24,316 nt of DNA from CAZXEU01 sp964639665 (GTDB taxonomy: Bacteria > Bacteroidota > Rhodothermia > Rhodothermales > Bin80). Below, piece by piece: positions 1 to 7,935 of the stretch. The stretch covers positions 1-24,316 of the forward strand of contig CAZXEU010000185.1 of assembly GCA_964639665.1 (NCBI GenBank), given 5' to 3'. The position numbers and the translations under genes were made by a program. A model generated the notes under the pieces. It was given only the letters and a program-made list of their open reading frames with translations. It was not told where the DNA came from and searched no databases. The first letter of the stretch is position 1. Each line of letters opens with the position of its first letter.

Positions 1-35
1 ACGCACTGTGGAAAGGGCCCGAAAGAATTCCTTCG

Positions 36-87
36 GCCTCGAGCTTCGAGGCTCCGCAGCTCGCTGCTCCGCCTCGAAGCTCGGCCT
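36..87. repeat. Long imperfect inverted repeat (hairpin)
   Basis: The 12-base arms GAGCTTCGAGGC (41-52) and GCCTCGAAGCTC (71-82) are exact reverse complements. The 18 bases between them contain a second nested pair, GCAGC (56-60) and GCTGC (63-67). GGCCTC elements flank both arms. No T-run follows directly; AT-rich sequence (CAATTTTAATTG) starts about 15 bases later. It could be a terminator for a gene left of the window, or one copy of a dispersed palindromic repeat. Confidence 0.6.
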
Positions 88-662
88 CTCTTAATCCAAT
101 TTTAATTGTCGTCGGCCTCAATCTATATTGACGTTGATCAAATGTCCCCGCGTGGCGCAGAATCGGACGGCAGGTGTCGTTATTTAAGCAGGCTCACTTC
201 GCTCGAAGCGTTTGTTACTGAATTTGCTGGATACATCGCGACGGTGGTTGCCAGGGATTTGAATTGAAAAAAGCACGAAGAACTGAAATAGGCCTGGATG
301 CGCCAAGAAGTCTGAGTCGAACTGGTACCGGATACTGCTTAGCCAGCGAAGTTCGATCTGGCATAAGCCTGGCTAGTGTCAGCACGAAAGGCCGGGATTC
401 TTCGAGCAGCTATTTCGGTCTTGATCATGGGTGTTAAGATGAACTCCGAACGTCGAACGGTCCTTTGGCCCAATTCAGAAGGAGCGCCGCCAGGATCACA
501 GGTTGTGGCGGGGCTTGTAGGACCCAATGAGCGGTGCGTAGTTGCGGCGATTGCAGGCGTGGTCAAGAATACCCAATTCAGATTGTCATATTGCGGCTCT
601 TGGAGTCCCTGGCGCCGTGATCCGGCCCGATTTTGGAACTTACGGACGGTTTCCGGCGCATG

Positions 663-724
663 TGTGTGGGCCTCCGCACATATAAGTGACCGGGCAGGTA
701 TTGGTCTCTTTGGGCCCGGTGCAC
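663..724. other. Two adjacent hairpins, possible structured RNA
   Basis: TGTGTGG (663-669) pairs with CCGCACA (674-680) with one G-U pair and a 4-base loop. Six bases later ACCGGGC (689-695) pairs with GCCCGGT (714-720), and the stem can extend by GTG/CAC (686-688 with 722-724) across one bulged G. I recognise no riboswitch or known small RNA. Chance pairing in GC-rich DNA is a real alternative. Confidence 0.2.
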
Positions 725-1001
725 ATGCCTTTCGGCGGCCTGAGTGCAACATAAAGGGCCCCTTGTTAAAGTAATTGCCCCCAAAATGGGCTGTTCTCAC
801 ACCGTTAGGGCGCGTGCGCACAGAGTAGACGCGGTGGTCTGGCGCACTTCCTTCTGACTGTCCGTTTTCTCGTTATCGCTCGGGCAGGAACGCTGTTTGG
901 TCGTAGGCCCGTGCGTTGGGAAACTTGACGCCGCGGGCCTACTGGTGCTTGATGAAGTTGGGTCGGCGGGGATTTATTTGGCGAGGGCCGAAAAGTGGTC
1001 G

Positions 1002-2387
1002 TTAGGCAGGAGACCGGTCGCGAATTCCAAAGAAGCCTGCCAAGCCCAGGAACAGGTGGCCGATGTTCTTCACGACGGGCTCAAGAACTGCGGTGTCCAG
1101 ATCATATGGATCCCTGTCGGGACCCGGAACGTGAAACACGGAGTTCCGGAACTTGCGCAGAGTATCCAAGCTGTCCCCGGTGAATGCAGACAGCGTATCG
1201 TCGTGTACCGAAGGGTCTTTCTGCGTCAGTTTCGAGTAGCAATGCAGCGGCTCATAGAGCAGTGCACCGGTCAGCCGGGACGGCGTGGCGACCAGGTTCA
1301 ATTCGGTCAGCTCCTTACCCACATGCTTGTCGACCACTGCGATGAGCTCCTCTCTCGAAAGCAGTTTTCCTCTTGGGTGCCCGGCTTTCCATGCGACATC
1401 CTCGTTGAGCATTACCGCTCCGGCCATCAGCAGCCGGCGGATGGCTCTGTTGCTCTTGAATGCCTGCCTCGCCGCTCGGCTATCGCCGTGTCGCTCCGAG
1501 CTGACGCCGTGGAATAGTGGCATTACCAGCCGGGGTTCCATCGGGGGTTGCCGCGTTTCCGAAACCTCGAATCGGTACTCCTTACGCGACCGCACCACCG
1601 TGCTCATGTAACCCGCCAACTCGACGAGATTCTCTGTCTGCTGAGGGGATGGGGGGACCCAGGGCTGACCAGCTTCGGCCCACCTCTCCAACAGTTTCTT
1701 CTGCTGTGCCGCAACGTGCTTCAGGCCTTCCTGGTCACGATGGAGAGTCATCCAGTCTGATGTGGCCTTCAGGGCCAGCCAGACGCAGGCCAGCTTGTCG
1801 TTCTCGGGCAGGCTGTCGACCAGGTTCTTGAGGGCGCCGAACAAGTCCGAATTTACCTTCCGAAGGTATTGGTCCAGCACCGCCTGCATTTCCGGGGTTC
1901 TGTCGTACGACTCGCTATGCGTCAGGTATTCCAGTTCTCTCTGGTCCGCTTTAGGTCCTGGGTGAAGGAACGAGTTACGATATCTGCGGAGCTCGTTAAT
2001 TGTCTCTTCGTTCTCGTTGAGGTACCGAAGTAACCCCTCATTGCCAAGCATCTTCGATTGGCCCTGCCAGTCACGAATGCACTCAAGCTCGGCATAGAGG
2101 AGGGCGAGGTATACTTGGACCGGCAGGAATGTCGCGAAAGGAAGAAGCGTGCGATTGGCCGGGTTGTTCTCCATGCCTTGGTCGCCCAGTATCTTTGCCT
2201 GCACTCGTGGAATCCACTCGTGCTCCGCTTCAGACGGATTGACGCTGCATTGACGCATTGCGTCAGTCAGGTGGGTCAGGTTCCGCGCGGCCATCTGGCG
2301 AATGCCCTCAAGAAGCACCGTCCTGTGGTAGAACAGGTTCCGGAAAGAGCGTACAGCGATGCCGATCTTGGTGAGGTCCAACGGCAT
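1002..2387 (-). CDS. Large protein with two HEPN-like RNxxxH motifs
   Basis: The protein is 461 aa from the ATG at 2387; an in-frame TTG at 2441 would add 18 residues, and neither start has a clear ribosome binding site. I recognise no named family. It looks like two related halves: each contains a helix of the pattern L-R-[RK]-[YF]-R-N-S-x-x-H followed by P-G-P, giving RNSFLH at residues 137-142 and RNSVFH at 414-419. RX4-6H with Asn after Arg is the hallmark of HEPN ribonuclease domains, which occur in toxins, Abi proteins and Cas13. A third look-alike, RNLFYH, lies at 16-21. The rest is predicted mostly alpha-helical, with no signal peptide or membrane segment. The gene stands alone, divergent from the SGNH hydrolase, with a hairpin in the shared spacer. 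A role in RNA cleavage or defence is inference from the motifs only; non-catalytic HEPN proteins also exist. Confidence 0.8.
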   Translation of the reverse strand: MPLDLTKIGIAVRSFRNLFYHRTVLLEGIRQMAARNLTHLTDAMRQCSVNPSEAEHEWIPRVQAKILGDQGMENNPANRTLLPFATFLPVQVYLALLYAELECIRDWQGQSKMLGNEGLLRYLNENEETINELRRYRNSFLHPGPKADQRELEYLTHSESYDRTPEMQAVLDQYLRKVNSDLFGALKNLVDSLPENDKLACVWLALKATSDWMTLHRDQEGLKHVAAQQKKLLERWAEAGQPWVPPSPQQTENLVELAGYMSTVVRSRKEYRFEVSETRQPPMEPRLVMPLFHGVSSERHGDSRAARQAFKSNRAIRRLLMAGAVMLNEDVAWKAGHPRGKLLSREELIAVVDKHVGKELTELNLVATPSRLTGALLYEPLHCYSKLTQKDPSVHDDTLSAFTGDSLDTLRKFRNSVFHVPGPDRDPYDLDTAVLEPVVKNIGHLFLGLAGFFGIRDRSPA

Positions 2388-2499
2388 AGTGCCAACGTTA
2401 GTCGATGTAGGGCGGTCGGAATCGGTTTGAGTTGGACTCAATTTAGGGCTTCGGCACGCTTGAACGGGTTTCTAGAATGTGCCTTCCTAAACATTCGTT

Positions 2500-2520
2500 A
2501 ATTACCCTTAACGGGTAATT
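2500..2520. promoter_or_regulatory. Perfect inverted repeat in divergent spacer
   Basis: AATTACCC (2500-2507) and GGGTAATT (2513-2520) are exact reverse complements separated by TTAAC; a second overlapping dyad GTTAA/TTAAC shares the site. It lies between two divergent genes (starts at 2387 and 2636), so a transcription terminator is unlikely and an operator or 5' hairpin is more plausible. The regulator is unknown. Confidence 0.4.
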
Positions 2521-2635
2521 GTAGCGCTCAGGATGTCCCCTCCTGCGGCGGCAAATTGGAGTTCGGCATCCGGCCAGGCAGGAGCATTCGACAGCTTGCG
2601 GAGTTGCTCTGCCCTTTCAGCCAAGGAATGCAGCC

Positions 2636-3388
2636 ATGTCCGGAACCCGAAATGCCATGCAGAGACTACGCTACGCGACAAGTATTCTGGCAATGCTTCC
2701 CCTGGCGCTTGGATGCGCTGATTCCGGAGAGCCCGGCCTTGATACCGATCTGGAGGAGGAACCCATTCCCCGAATTGTCTTCCTCGGCGATTCGATAACG
2801 GAATCCGGCGCAGCTCCTGGAGGATACGTGACTCTGGTAGCCGACTCACTTCAGGCGGTGTACGGCGATGGTGCGGTTGAAGTGATCGGAGCCGGGATCA
2901 GCGGCAACAAGGTACCGGACTTGCTGGGTCGACTGCAGGCGGATGTGCTTGCCCAGAACCCTTCCCATGTCGTCATATACATCGGGATAAATGACGTTTG
3001 GCACCATTTTGAATTCGACCACGTATCGGGAACGGATCCGGCAGAGTACGATGCCGGATTGCGTCAGCTGATTGCTAGTGTTGACAGTGCCGGAGCGAGC
3101 GTGTTGCTGTGTACGCCAAGCGTTATCGGAGAGGATACAGACAGTCTCGCCCCTGTAAACCAGCGCCTTGAAGAGTACGCGGAAATGTCACGCCGCGTCG
3201 CGGCCGAAACGGGCGCGCGCCTCTGCGACCTGCGCCAGGAGTTTGAGCAGTACTTGCGCCAGGCGAACCCGGAAAAAGCCTACGAAGGAATCCTGACTTC
3301 GGACGGCGTGCACTTGAGCGAGCGAGGAAACAGGTTCGTCGCGGAAATTATGGTGCGGCACCTTACGGAGGTACTGAGCCCCGGGTAG
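2636..3388 (+). CDS. SGNH/GDSL hydrolase lipoprotein
   Basis: A 250-aa predicted esterase or lipase-type hydrolase anchored as a lipoprotein. The N-terminus has basic residues, a hydrophobic run (about 14-25) and a lipobox L-A-L-G with lipidated Cys27. The SGNH blocks follow in order: GDSIT with nucleophile Ser53 (block I), the AGISGNK region with oxyanion glycine near 87-90 (block II), IGIND with Asn119 (block III) and DGVHLSERG with Asp223 and His226 (block V). All catalytic residues are present and the length is normal. AAGGA at 2623-2627 sits 8 bases before the ATG at 2636, supporting this start over the ATG at 2657. Arylesterase or acyl-CoA thioesterase-like activity is typical of the family; the substrate (acylated sugar, lipid or polysaccharide ester) cannot be read from the sequence. 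Confidence 0.9.
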   Translation: MSGTRNAMQRLRYATSILAMLPLALGCADSGEPGLDTDLEEEPIPRIVFLGDSITESGAAPGGYVTLVADSLQAVYGDGAVEVIGAGISGNKVPDLLGRLQADVLAQNPSHVVIYIGINDVWHHFEFDHVSGTDPAEYDAGLRQLIASVDSAGASVLLCTPSVIGEDTDSLAPVNQRLEEYAEMSRRVAAETGARLCDLRQEFEQYLRQANPEKAYEGILTSDGVHLSERGNRFVAEIMVRHLTEVLSPG

Positions 3389-3533
3389 ACAGGGTGCTGC
3401 ACGCGCATCTTGTCACAGGAAGCCCTCGGATCAAGCCTGGTGCCGATTCCGCCAGCCGGTCTGGGTGAATTGGTAGCCCTGAAAGACTCCATTACGATTC
3501 AATCCGGCATCCCGGATCGAAACGAACTGACAT

Positions 3534-4826
3534 CTATTCTCCTTTCACGTACGGGATCGTCAGCGGCCCTTCCGGCAAAATGGCTACGGGCGCATTTGGC
3601 CGATCCAGCCTCTTCAGCTCACGATCGATAGCCTGACGAACGTCGCCGATGGGCTCGATGTGAGCCTTGCGAACGATGGCCGGATCCAGCTCGCTGTACA
3701 GCTGGACTCGTTTGGACCTGCAGATCTGGAGCAGTTTCTGGGTCTGCCACTGGTCGATTTCCGAGAAATCCGGCCGGCTTATGTCCGTAAGGGCCTCGTC
3801 CGCGGATGAATAGCGCAAGAGTTGCCGCTTGAAGGCTCCATGCTCGGGGAATCCGTCGTTGCACCTGGCCGCCGTAATGATCAGGCCACCTGGCTGCGTG
3901 ATGGCATCTGCCGCGGTCATACCCTTTACCGTCTGATACAGATTCAGGTCCAGCGGATAGCCGCTGTTCGTTGTGACGACAATGGGATAGGCTTCTTCAA
4001 CGCCTGCCATGGCCGTTTCCCGGGAAAACACGCTGCCGACCTCGTGTGCCTTGATCACGTCACCGCAGAAAAACCGGGTGATTTCCCGCTTGTTGTTGAG
4101 TGTTACGTTGATCAGGAAGTCAACCGGCAAGAGAGACCCTCCGGATCGTACGTGAGCCTGGGTAGGATTGTCGTCCAGTATGCCCCATGTGCTGCGAGGA
4201 TGCGCGATGTTGCCGTAGCCGTGGTACTGGAGAATCGCATCCAGATTGGCAAGTCCCGGAAAGACAGCCTTGTAGCCTCCGGAAAAACCCGCCATGAAAT
4301 GCGGTTCGATAAAGCCCATGAGAATTCGCCGGTCCGCATCGATGTAGTGTCGATTGAAGAAGACCTCGTATCCGAATGCGCTGGTACCGGCCTTCTTCAT
4401 GGTGGCCAGGTCCCGCGAATAATGATTGACCACTCGGTAGCGGTCGACCACGGCCGCTCCGAGCATTTCTGTCAATTCCTCGCGGGTGTTGGCCCGGTGT
4501 GTTCCGGTCCCGATCAGTATAGTCACGTTGCCGGGATCCACCTGGGGCAATTCCTCGAACAGCCAGGGCAGAAGCCTGCTGCTGGGCATGGCTCGCGTAA
4601 TGTCCGGCACAACCACCGCAAGCGAATCGGCAGGTCCGATGATCTCGCGAAGAGGCGCGGTCCCTATGGGCCGGCTCAACGCGTCCGCAAACGCGGTCCG
4701 CTCATCCGGCAAACCCTCTACGAAGCCTGGGCGCAGGATCGTGGAATTGAGTTCAGTTACGTCAAGGCGCAGGCCATGAGCGCCATAGTCGAGGCGTACG
4801 CTCTCAGCGCGGGCTAAAGAAGGCAT
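3534..4826 (-). CDS. larA: LarA-family nickel-dependent (lactate) racemase
   Basis: A 430-aa protein of the LarA (DUF2088) family, whose founding member interconverts D- and L-lactate with a nickel-pincer nucleotide cofactor. Diagnostic segments are present: PDITRA (74-79), GTGTHR with His110, EPHFMAGFSGGYKAVFPG with His176 and Lys186, and NIAHPR with His209. These correspond to the two catalytic histidines, the cofactor-bound lysine and the nickel-ligand histidine of LarA. The protein is cytoplasmic, without a signal. The start ATG at 4826 has no obvious ribosome binding site. The gene lies 161 bp downstream of the SRPBCC gene on the same strand. The cofactor-making genes larB, larC and larE are not in this window. 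LarA homologues act on various 2-hydroxyacids, so lactate is only the default substrate. Confidence 0.88.
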   Translation of the reverse strand: MPSLARAESVRLDYGAHGLRLDVTELNSTILRPGFVEGLPDERTAFADALSRPIGTAPLREIIGPADSLAVVVPDITRAMPSSRLLPWLFEELPQVDPGNVTILIGTGTHRANTREELTEMLGAAVVDRYRVVNHYSRDLATMKKAGTSAFGYEVFFNRHYIDADRRILMGFIEPHFMAGFSGGYKAVFPGLANLDAILQYHGYGNIAHPRSTWGILDDNPTQAHVRSGGSLLPVDFLINVTLNNKREITRFFCGDVIKAHEVGSVFSRETAMAGVEEAYPIVVTTNSGYPLDLNLYQTVKGMTAADAITQPGGLIITAARCNDGFPEHGAFKRQLLRYSSADEALTDISRPDFSEIDQWQTQKLLQICRSKRVQLYSELDPAIVRKAHIEPIGDVRQAIDRELKRLDRPNAPVAILPEGPLTIPYVKGE

Positions 4827-4987
4827 CTTTGTATCACGTAAAAGCTGAACGTCGCGGATAACCCGTTAGGCCCATCCTGCCGGACGGAATTACCATGGGT
4901 CTTGCAGCAAGCCTCGTGGCGGCTCGCAGGGCTATACTTTGCAGGAGCCATCCGGTGCCCACTATCTGTCTTTGGCTGGCGTGAAGC

Positions 4988-5524
4988 TCAAGTCCCCGGC
5001 GCGCCGCTCGAGGAGGGTCGTCTTTCGACAACAGCTTCGAGATTGTCCAGAGCGGCCATATGGCGAAGTGACCACGCCGGCTTCACTACCGGAAGCCGGG
5101 CCCTGTTCAGAAAGGAATGACCACGGGCGTACACGGTATGGGTGAGAACGGTTGCCGATTCGCTCTCTTCAAATGCAGCCGAAACGCGGCCGGAATATGA
5201 GGCCGATTCGAAGTCAAAGCTATACTCAGAATGGGGCACGGCCTCGGACACGGAAATATCCACGGCGCGGCCGCCATCGAAGTACAATCGGCATTGGCTG
5301 CCAGCCTGTCCGGCATCGCCGGAAAGCACGGTCAGCCGATCGTAGCCTGGCACCCATTCATCCAGGCGGTCCATGTCCAAAAATGTGGACCAGGCATCCT
5401 CCACCGGAGCGCTAATGACCACCGTGGAACTAATGGAAACCTCCCGAACGAACAATCCCAGGAAGGCAAACGCCAGGAGGCCGCCCGCGAGCAGTATCAA
5501 CAGGATTTGCAGCACGCGTTTCAT
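4988..5524 (-). CDS. Membrane-anchored SRPBCC-family protein
   Basis: A 178-aa protein. Residues 5-27 form one hydrophobic segment after a basic start (MKR), so the protein is probably a single-pass membrane anchor with the rest outside the cytoplasm. The remainder has the SRPBCC (START/polyketide-cyclase-like) pattern: a first strand VSISSTVVISAPVEDAWSTF, a helix with LDEWVPGY, and central beta strands ending in a C-terminal helix from about 140 to 167. These domains bind hydrophobic ligands; the ligand here is unknown. It is upstream of larA on the same strand, but the 161-bp gap makes a shared transcript uncertain. The start ATG at 5524 has a weak AAGAG-like site just upstream. Confidence 0.75.
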   Translation of the reverse strand: MKRVLQILLILLAGGLLAFAFLGLFVREVSISSTVVISAPVEDAWSTFLDMDRLDEWVPGYDRLTVLSGDAGQAGSQCRLYFDGGRAVDISVSEAVPHSEYSFDFESASYSGRVSAAFEESESATVLTHTVYARGHSFLNRARLPVVKPAWSLRHMAALDNLEAVVERRPSSSGAPGT

Positions 5525-5893
5525 GCTCTTGGCAGCATCATATCATTCGGGGCGCGGAATCCTGGGATTCTCAGCTCTGGCTCTGGTCGCAAGCCAGAGT
5601 CGTCAGGAAACGCAGGCCGGGCCTGTTTGATCTGCAGCGCATTGCAAGCCGCGGCACAGCGCACGATACTGCTCCGGGGCCCGCACAAATCTTGCCAACG
5701 CAGGTTGCGGCGACTGCCGTGTCGTCGGACCGGAGCGGTTTCATTCACAACCCATCAGGCGAAAGTCCCCGATTGGTCAAATCAGGGGAACCCTGCTACG
5801 GTCAATACATATATATGACTATAGATATGTATCTCCCTTCGTCGATTCTATGCCACAGGCTGCACCACACCCCGGCTTGACCCGAGTGCCCGC
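5525..5893. promoter_or_regulatory. Divergent intergenic region with AT-rich dyads
   Basis: This 369-bp spacer separates the starts of the SRPBCC gene (-) and the radical SAM gene (+); no gene is seen in it. The most striking part is 5801-5833, an AT-rich island in otherwise GC-rich DNA: ATACATAT (5805-5812) and ATATGTAT (5825-5832) are exact reverse complements, and the 10-base palindrome CATATATATG lies at 5808-5817. It is about 60 bases from the radical SAM start and is a likely promoter/operator; no -35/-10 pair is clear enough to name. Confidence 0.4.
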
Positions 5894-6982
5894 ATGCAAA
5901 TGACGGCTACCGACGACCAAAAATCCGGGCGAATGCCCCGACGGCGCGGACGCGCTGCCGCAGCCAATCCCGCGACGCGGTTCGACCCCGTCGTCATAGA
6001 ATTCGATCCGGCGGAACTGGGCGCCGATGAGCTGCGATCCATTCCCACCCTGTTCTTCGAGGACAATTCCCGGAGCATTCTTGCGAAGAACAACAGCCCG
6101 GATGTCCCCTTTAACTACAGCGTAAACGCCTATCGTGGATGCGAGCACGGTTGCATTTACTGCTATGCGAGACCGAGCCACGAGTACTTGGGCTGGTCAG
6201 CCGGACTCGACTTTGAAACTCGGATTCTGATAAAGCGGACTGCTCCCGCACTTCTGGCAGGCGCATTCGAGGCTGCATCCTGGCAGCCTCAGGTTGTAGC
6301 GCTGTCCGGCAATACCGATCCATACCAGCCTGCCGAGCGAAAGCTGGCGCTGTCGCGCGGCTGCCTCGAAGTATGCCTGGACTACCGCAATCCCGTTGGC
6401 GTCATTACCAAGAACTACCTCCTCACACGGGATATTGACATCCTGAAGAAGCTCGCCGAGCGGAATCTGGTGCGTGCTTCCATATCGATTACGACGCTCC
6501 AATCGGACCTTGCCTCAAGGCTGGAACCAAGAACTTCAAACCCGTCACGCAGACTCGACGCCATAGAGGCCCTTGCGGAGGCCGGAGTACCCGTCGGCGT
6601 CATGGTGGCCCCGGTTATCCCGGGCCTAACCGATGAAGAGCTGCCTGTCATCATCTCGGAAGCCGCCAGGCGAGGGGCGCGCCGTGCGGGCTACACTATC
6701 TTGCGTCTGCCGGGAGCGGTTGAAGAGCTGTTCGTGCGTTGGCTTCAAACGGAGCTTCCTCAGCGCGCAGATCGCATCCTGCGACGGCTCCGGGAGATCC
6801 GCGGCGGCAGCCTTTCGGACAGTCGCTTTGGCAATCGAATGCGGGGAGAGGGAATCTGGGCTCGTGCGCTGGCCGATCTGTTCAGGACGGCGTGTGCAAA
6901 GGCAGGTATGGATCGCAGAATGCCTGCACTGTCCACTGACCAGTTCCGACGGCGCTCGGATAAACAGTTATCCCTCTTCTGA
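5894..6982 (+). CDS. PA0069/Rv2578c-family radical SAM protein
   Basis: A 362-aa radical SAM protein of the family often annotated as SplB-like or PA0069/Rv2578c. The [4Fe-4S]-binding motif is CEHGCIYC (Cys83, Cys87, Cys90, spacing CxxxCxxC), preceded by the family signature NYSVNAYRGC and followed by YARPSHEYLG. SGNTDPYQP (about 139-147) and the C-terminal tail ending QLSLF are also typical. The fold is a cytosolic partial TIM barrel that uses S-adenosylmethionine to make a radical; the physiological reaction of this family is not established to my knowledge. The residues before about 28 are basic and low complexity. The ATG at 5894 (or the ATG at 5900) is the plausible start, with no strong ribosome binding site. 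Confidence 0.88.
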   Translation: MQMTATDDQKSGRMPRRRGRAAAANPATRFDPVVIEFDPAELGADELRSIPTLFFEDNSRSILAKNNSPDVPFNYSVNAYRGCEHGCIYCYARPSHEYLGWSAGLDFETRILIKRTAPALLAGAFEAASWQPQVVALSGNTDPYQPAERKLALSRGCLEVCLDYRNPVGVITKNYLLTRDIDILKKLAERNLVRASISITTLQSDLASRLEPRTSNPSRRLDAIEALAEAGVPVGVMVAPVIPGLTDEELPVIISEAARRGARRAGYTILRLPGAVEELFVRWLQTELPQRADRILRRLREIRGGSLSDSRFGNRMRGEGIWARALADLFRTACAKAGMDRRMPALSTDQFRRRSDKQLSLF

Positions 6983-7226
6983 TGGCGCTTGCTATTCGGT
7001 GACGCAGGCTGCATGCCAGACGCTGCGGCAGGCATTCTGCGCTGGTTTCCCGCTTACAACATGGCGTTTCCGGAATTCAATATATCTTCCGCAGCCAGAT
7101 TTGGATCGATCGGTAACTTGGGGTTGAAGCACAGACCGGAGGTCTTCAGGGGGTCGTGGACTGAATGGGCAAGGACTGCGCGGCGCTAAGGCCGCGGCTT
7201 GCGCCATCCATTAATGAATCTTGGGT

Positions 7227-7748
7227 ATGGGAAAGGAGCTGACTATCGATTTTCGGCAGATGCCGTGGTCGAATTCTCCGCCAAGCTGGCGGCACCACGG
7301 CATGGCCGTGCAAGAGGCGATACAGGCGGCTATTCAAGGAAAGCAAGGCCGCACGGCGGTGGTCTGTCCTGCCTCCGGCAACGAGAACCTGAATGCCGTA
7401 CTGAGCGTGGATGCACGCGGCTACTCCGGTCAGGTGAGCGTTAGCGGGCCTGCTGATCCGGCGCTTGAAGACCGACTGGAACGTGCCCGGACGGGCCGCT
7501 TGGCTGCATTCTCACACGAACTGGCCATACAGTACCAGCTTGACGAGCTCGGGGCCGTAACGCTGGAAATCCAGGCGCCACATGCCGAAAAGGAAGAAGC
7601 CCGGTTCCAGGCCATGCTGAATGTCTTGTGGGACCTGCAACTGGCAGCCGTGGCGGTGCTGGAAGACGTGTTTGGCATATCCGAAAAGCCGCCGGAGTCG
7701 GTCCGGCGGCAAAGTGTAATGCAAACTCTCGGTCAGGAAGCCGGCTGA
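7227..7748 (+). CDS. Hypothetical protein, unrecognised
   Basis: A 173-aa frame starting at ATG 7227 (a TTG at 7221 would add two residues). It reads as a genuine soluble protein: an alternating pattern with a helix around QEAIQAAIQG, beta-like stretches (RTAVVCPAS, AVTLEIQAP), a charged helix at about 72-86 and a hydrophobic amphipathic helix near VLWDLQLAAVAVLEDVFG. There is no signal peptide, membrane span or catalytic motif that I recognise. It lies between the radical SAM gene and the alditol-oxidase-like gene, all on the same strand but with gaps of about 240 and 190 bp, so it is probably transcribed separately. No ribosome binding site decides the start. Confidence 0.6.
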   Translation: MGKELTIDFRQMPWSNSPPSWRHHGMAVQEAIQAAIQGKQGRTAVVCPASGNENLNAVLSVDARGYSGQVSVSGPADPALEDRLERARTGRLAAFSHELAIQYQLDELGAVTLEIQAPHAEKEEARFQAMLNVLWDLQLAAVAVLEDVFGISEKPPESVRRQSVMQTLGQEAG

Positions 7749-7935
7749 GCGCATTGGATGGTCGTAAGTCTTGCTGCCTTGGGTGGGTCCCTCTGCGCCG
7801 GTAGTGGAAGGGCTCGGATTGCTTTCAGGCACATAGCAGGATTAAGCCCGGTTGACCAGGTGAAAATGCCGCCGGACGTATATTGCGATCGCTCCAGGGA
7901 CTACTCGAACTAAGGCCTAACAAATACGCAAGGCC

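Larger units (their letters stand above)
1..1001. other. Gene-poor stretch with hairpins, no convincing CDS
   Basis: About 1 kb with no credible protein. Open frames exist on both strands around 340-820, but they overlap each other, are rich in Arg/Pro/Gly as expected of translated GC-rich non-coding DNA, and match no family I know. What can be seen is structure: a long imperfect hairpin near 36-87, a short CTTCG/CGAAG dyad near 197-208, and two neighbouring hairpins at 663-680 and 686-724. It could be a long 3' region of the convergent gene, a decayed gene or an RNA; I cannot tell which. Confidence 0.5.

Noticed and set aside
339..821. Overlapping open frames on both strands (also 376-774, 578-784)
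   Set aside because: They overlap on opposite strands, match no family and have the Arg/Pro/Gly-rich composition of non-coding GC-rich DNA.
897..1517. A 206-codon plus-strand frame
   Set aside because: It lies mostly antisense to the HEPN-like gene, whose minus-strand frame has duplicated motifs and reads as protein.
3822..4817. A 331-codon plus-strand frame
   Set aside because: Antisense to larA, whose catalytic motifs are complete.
7884..7893. GCGATCGC octamer (HIP1-like)
   Set aside because: I noticed only this one copy and nothing else suggests cyanobacterial DNA.
7914..7925. GCCTAACAAA resembling one end of an integron attC site
   Set aside because: No matching GTTAGGC arm lies at a suitable distance, and there is no integrase or cassette array.
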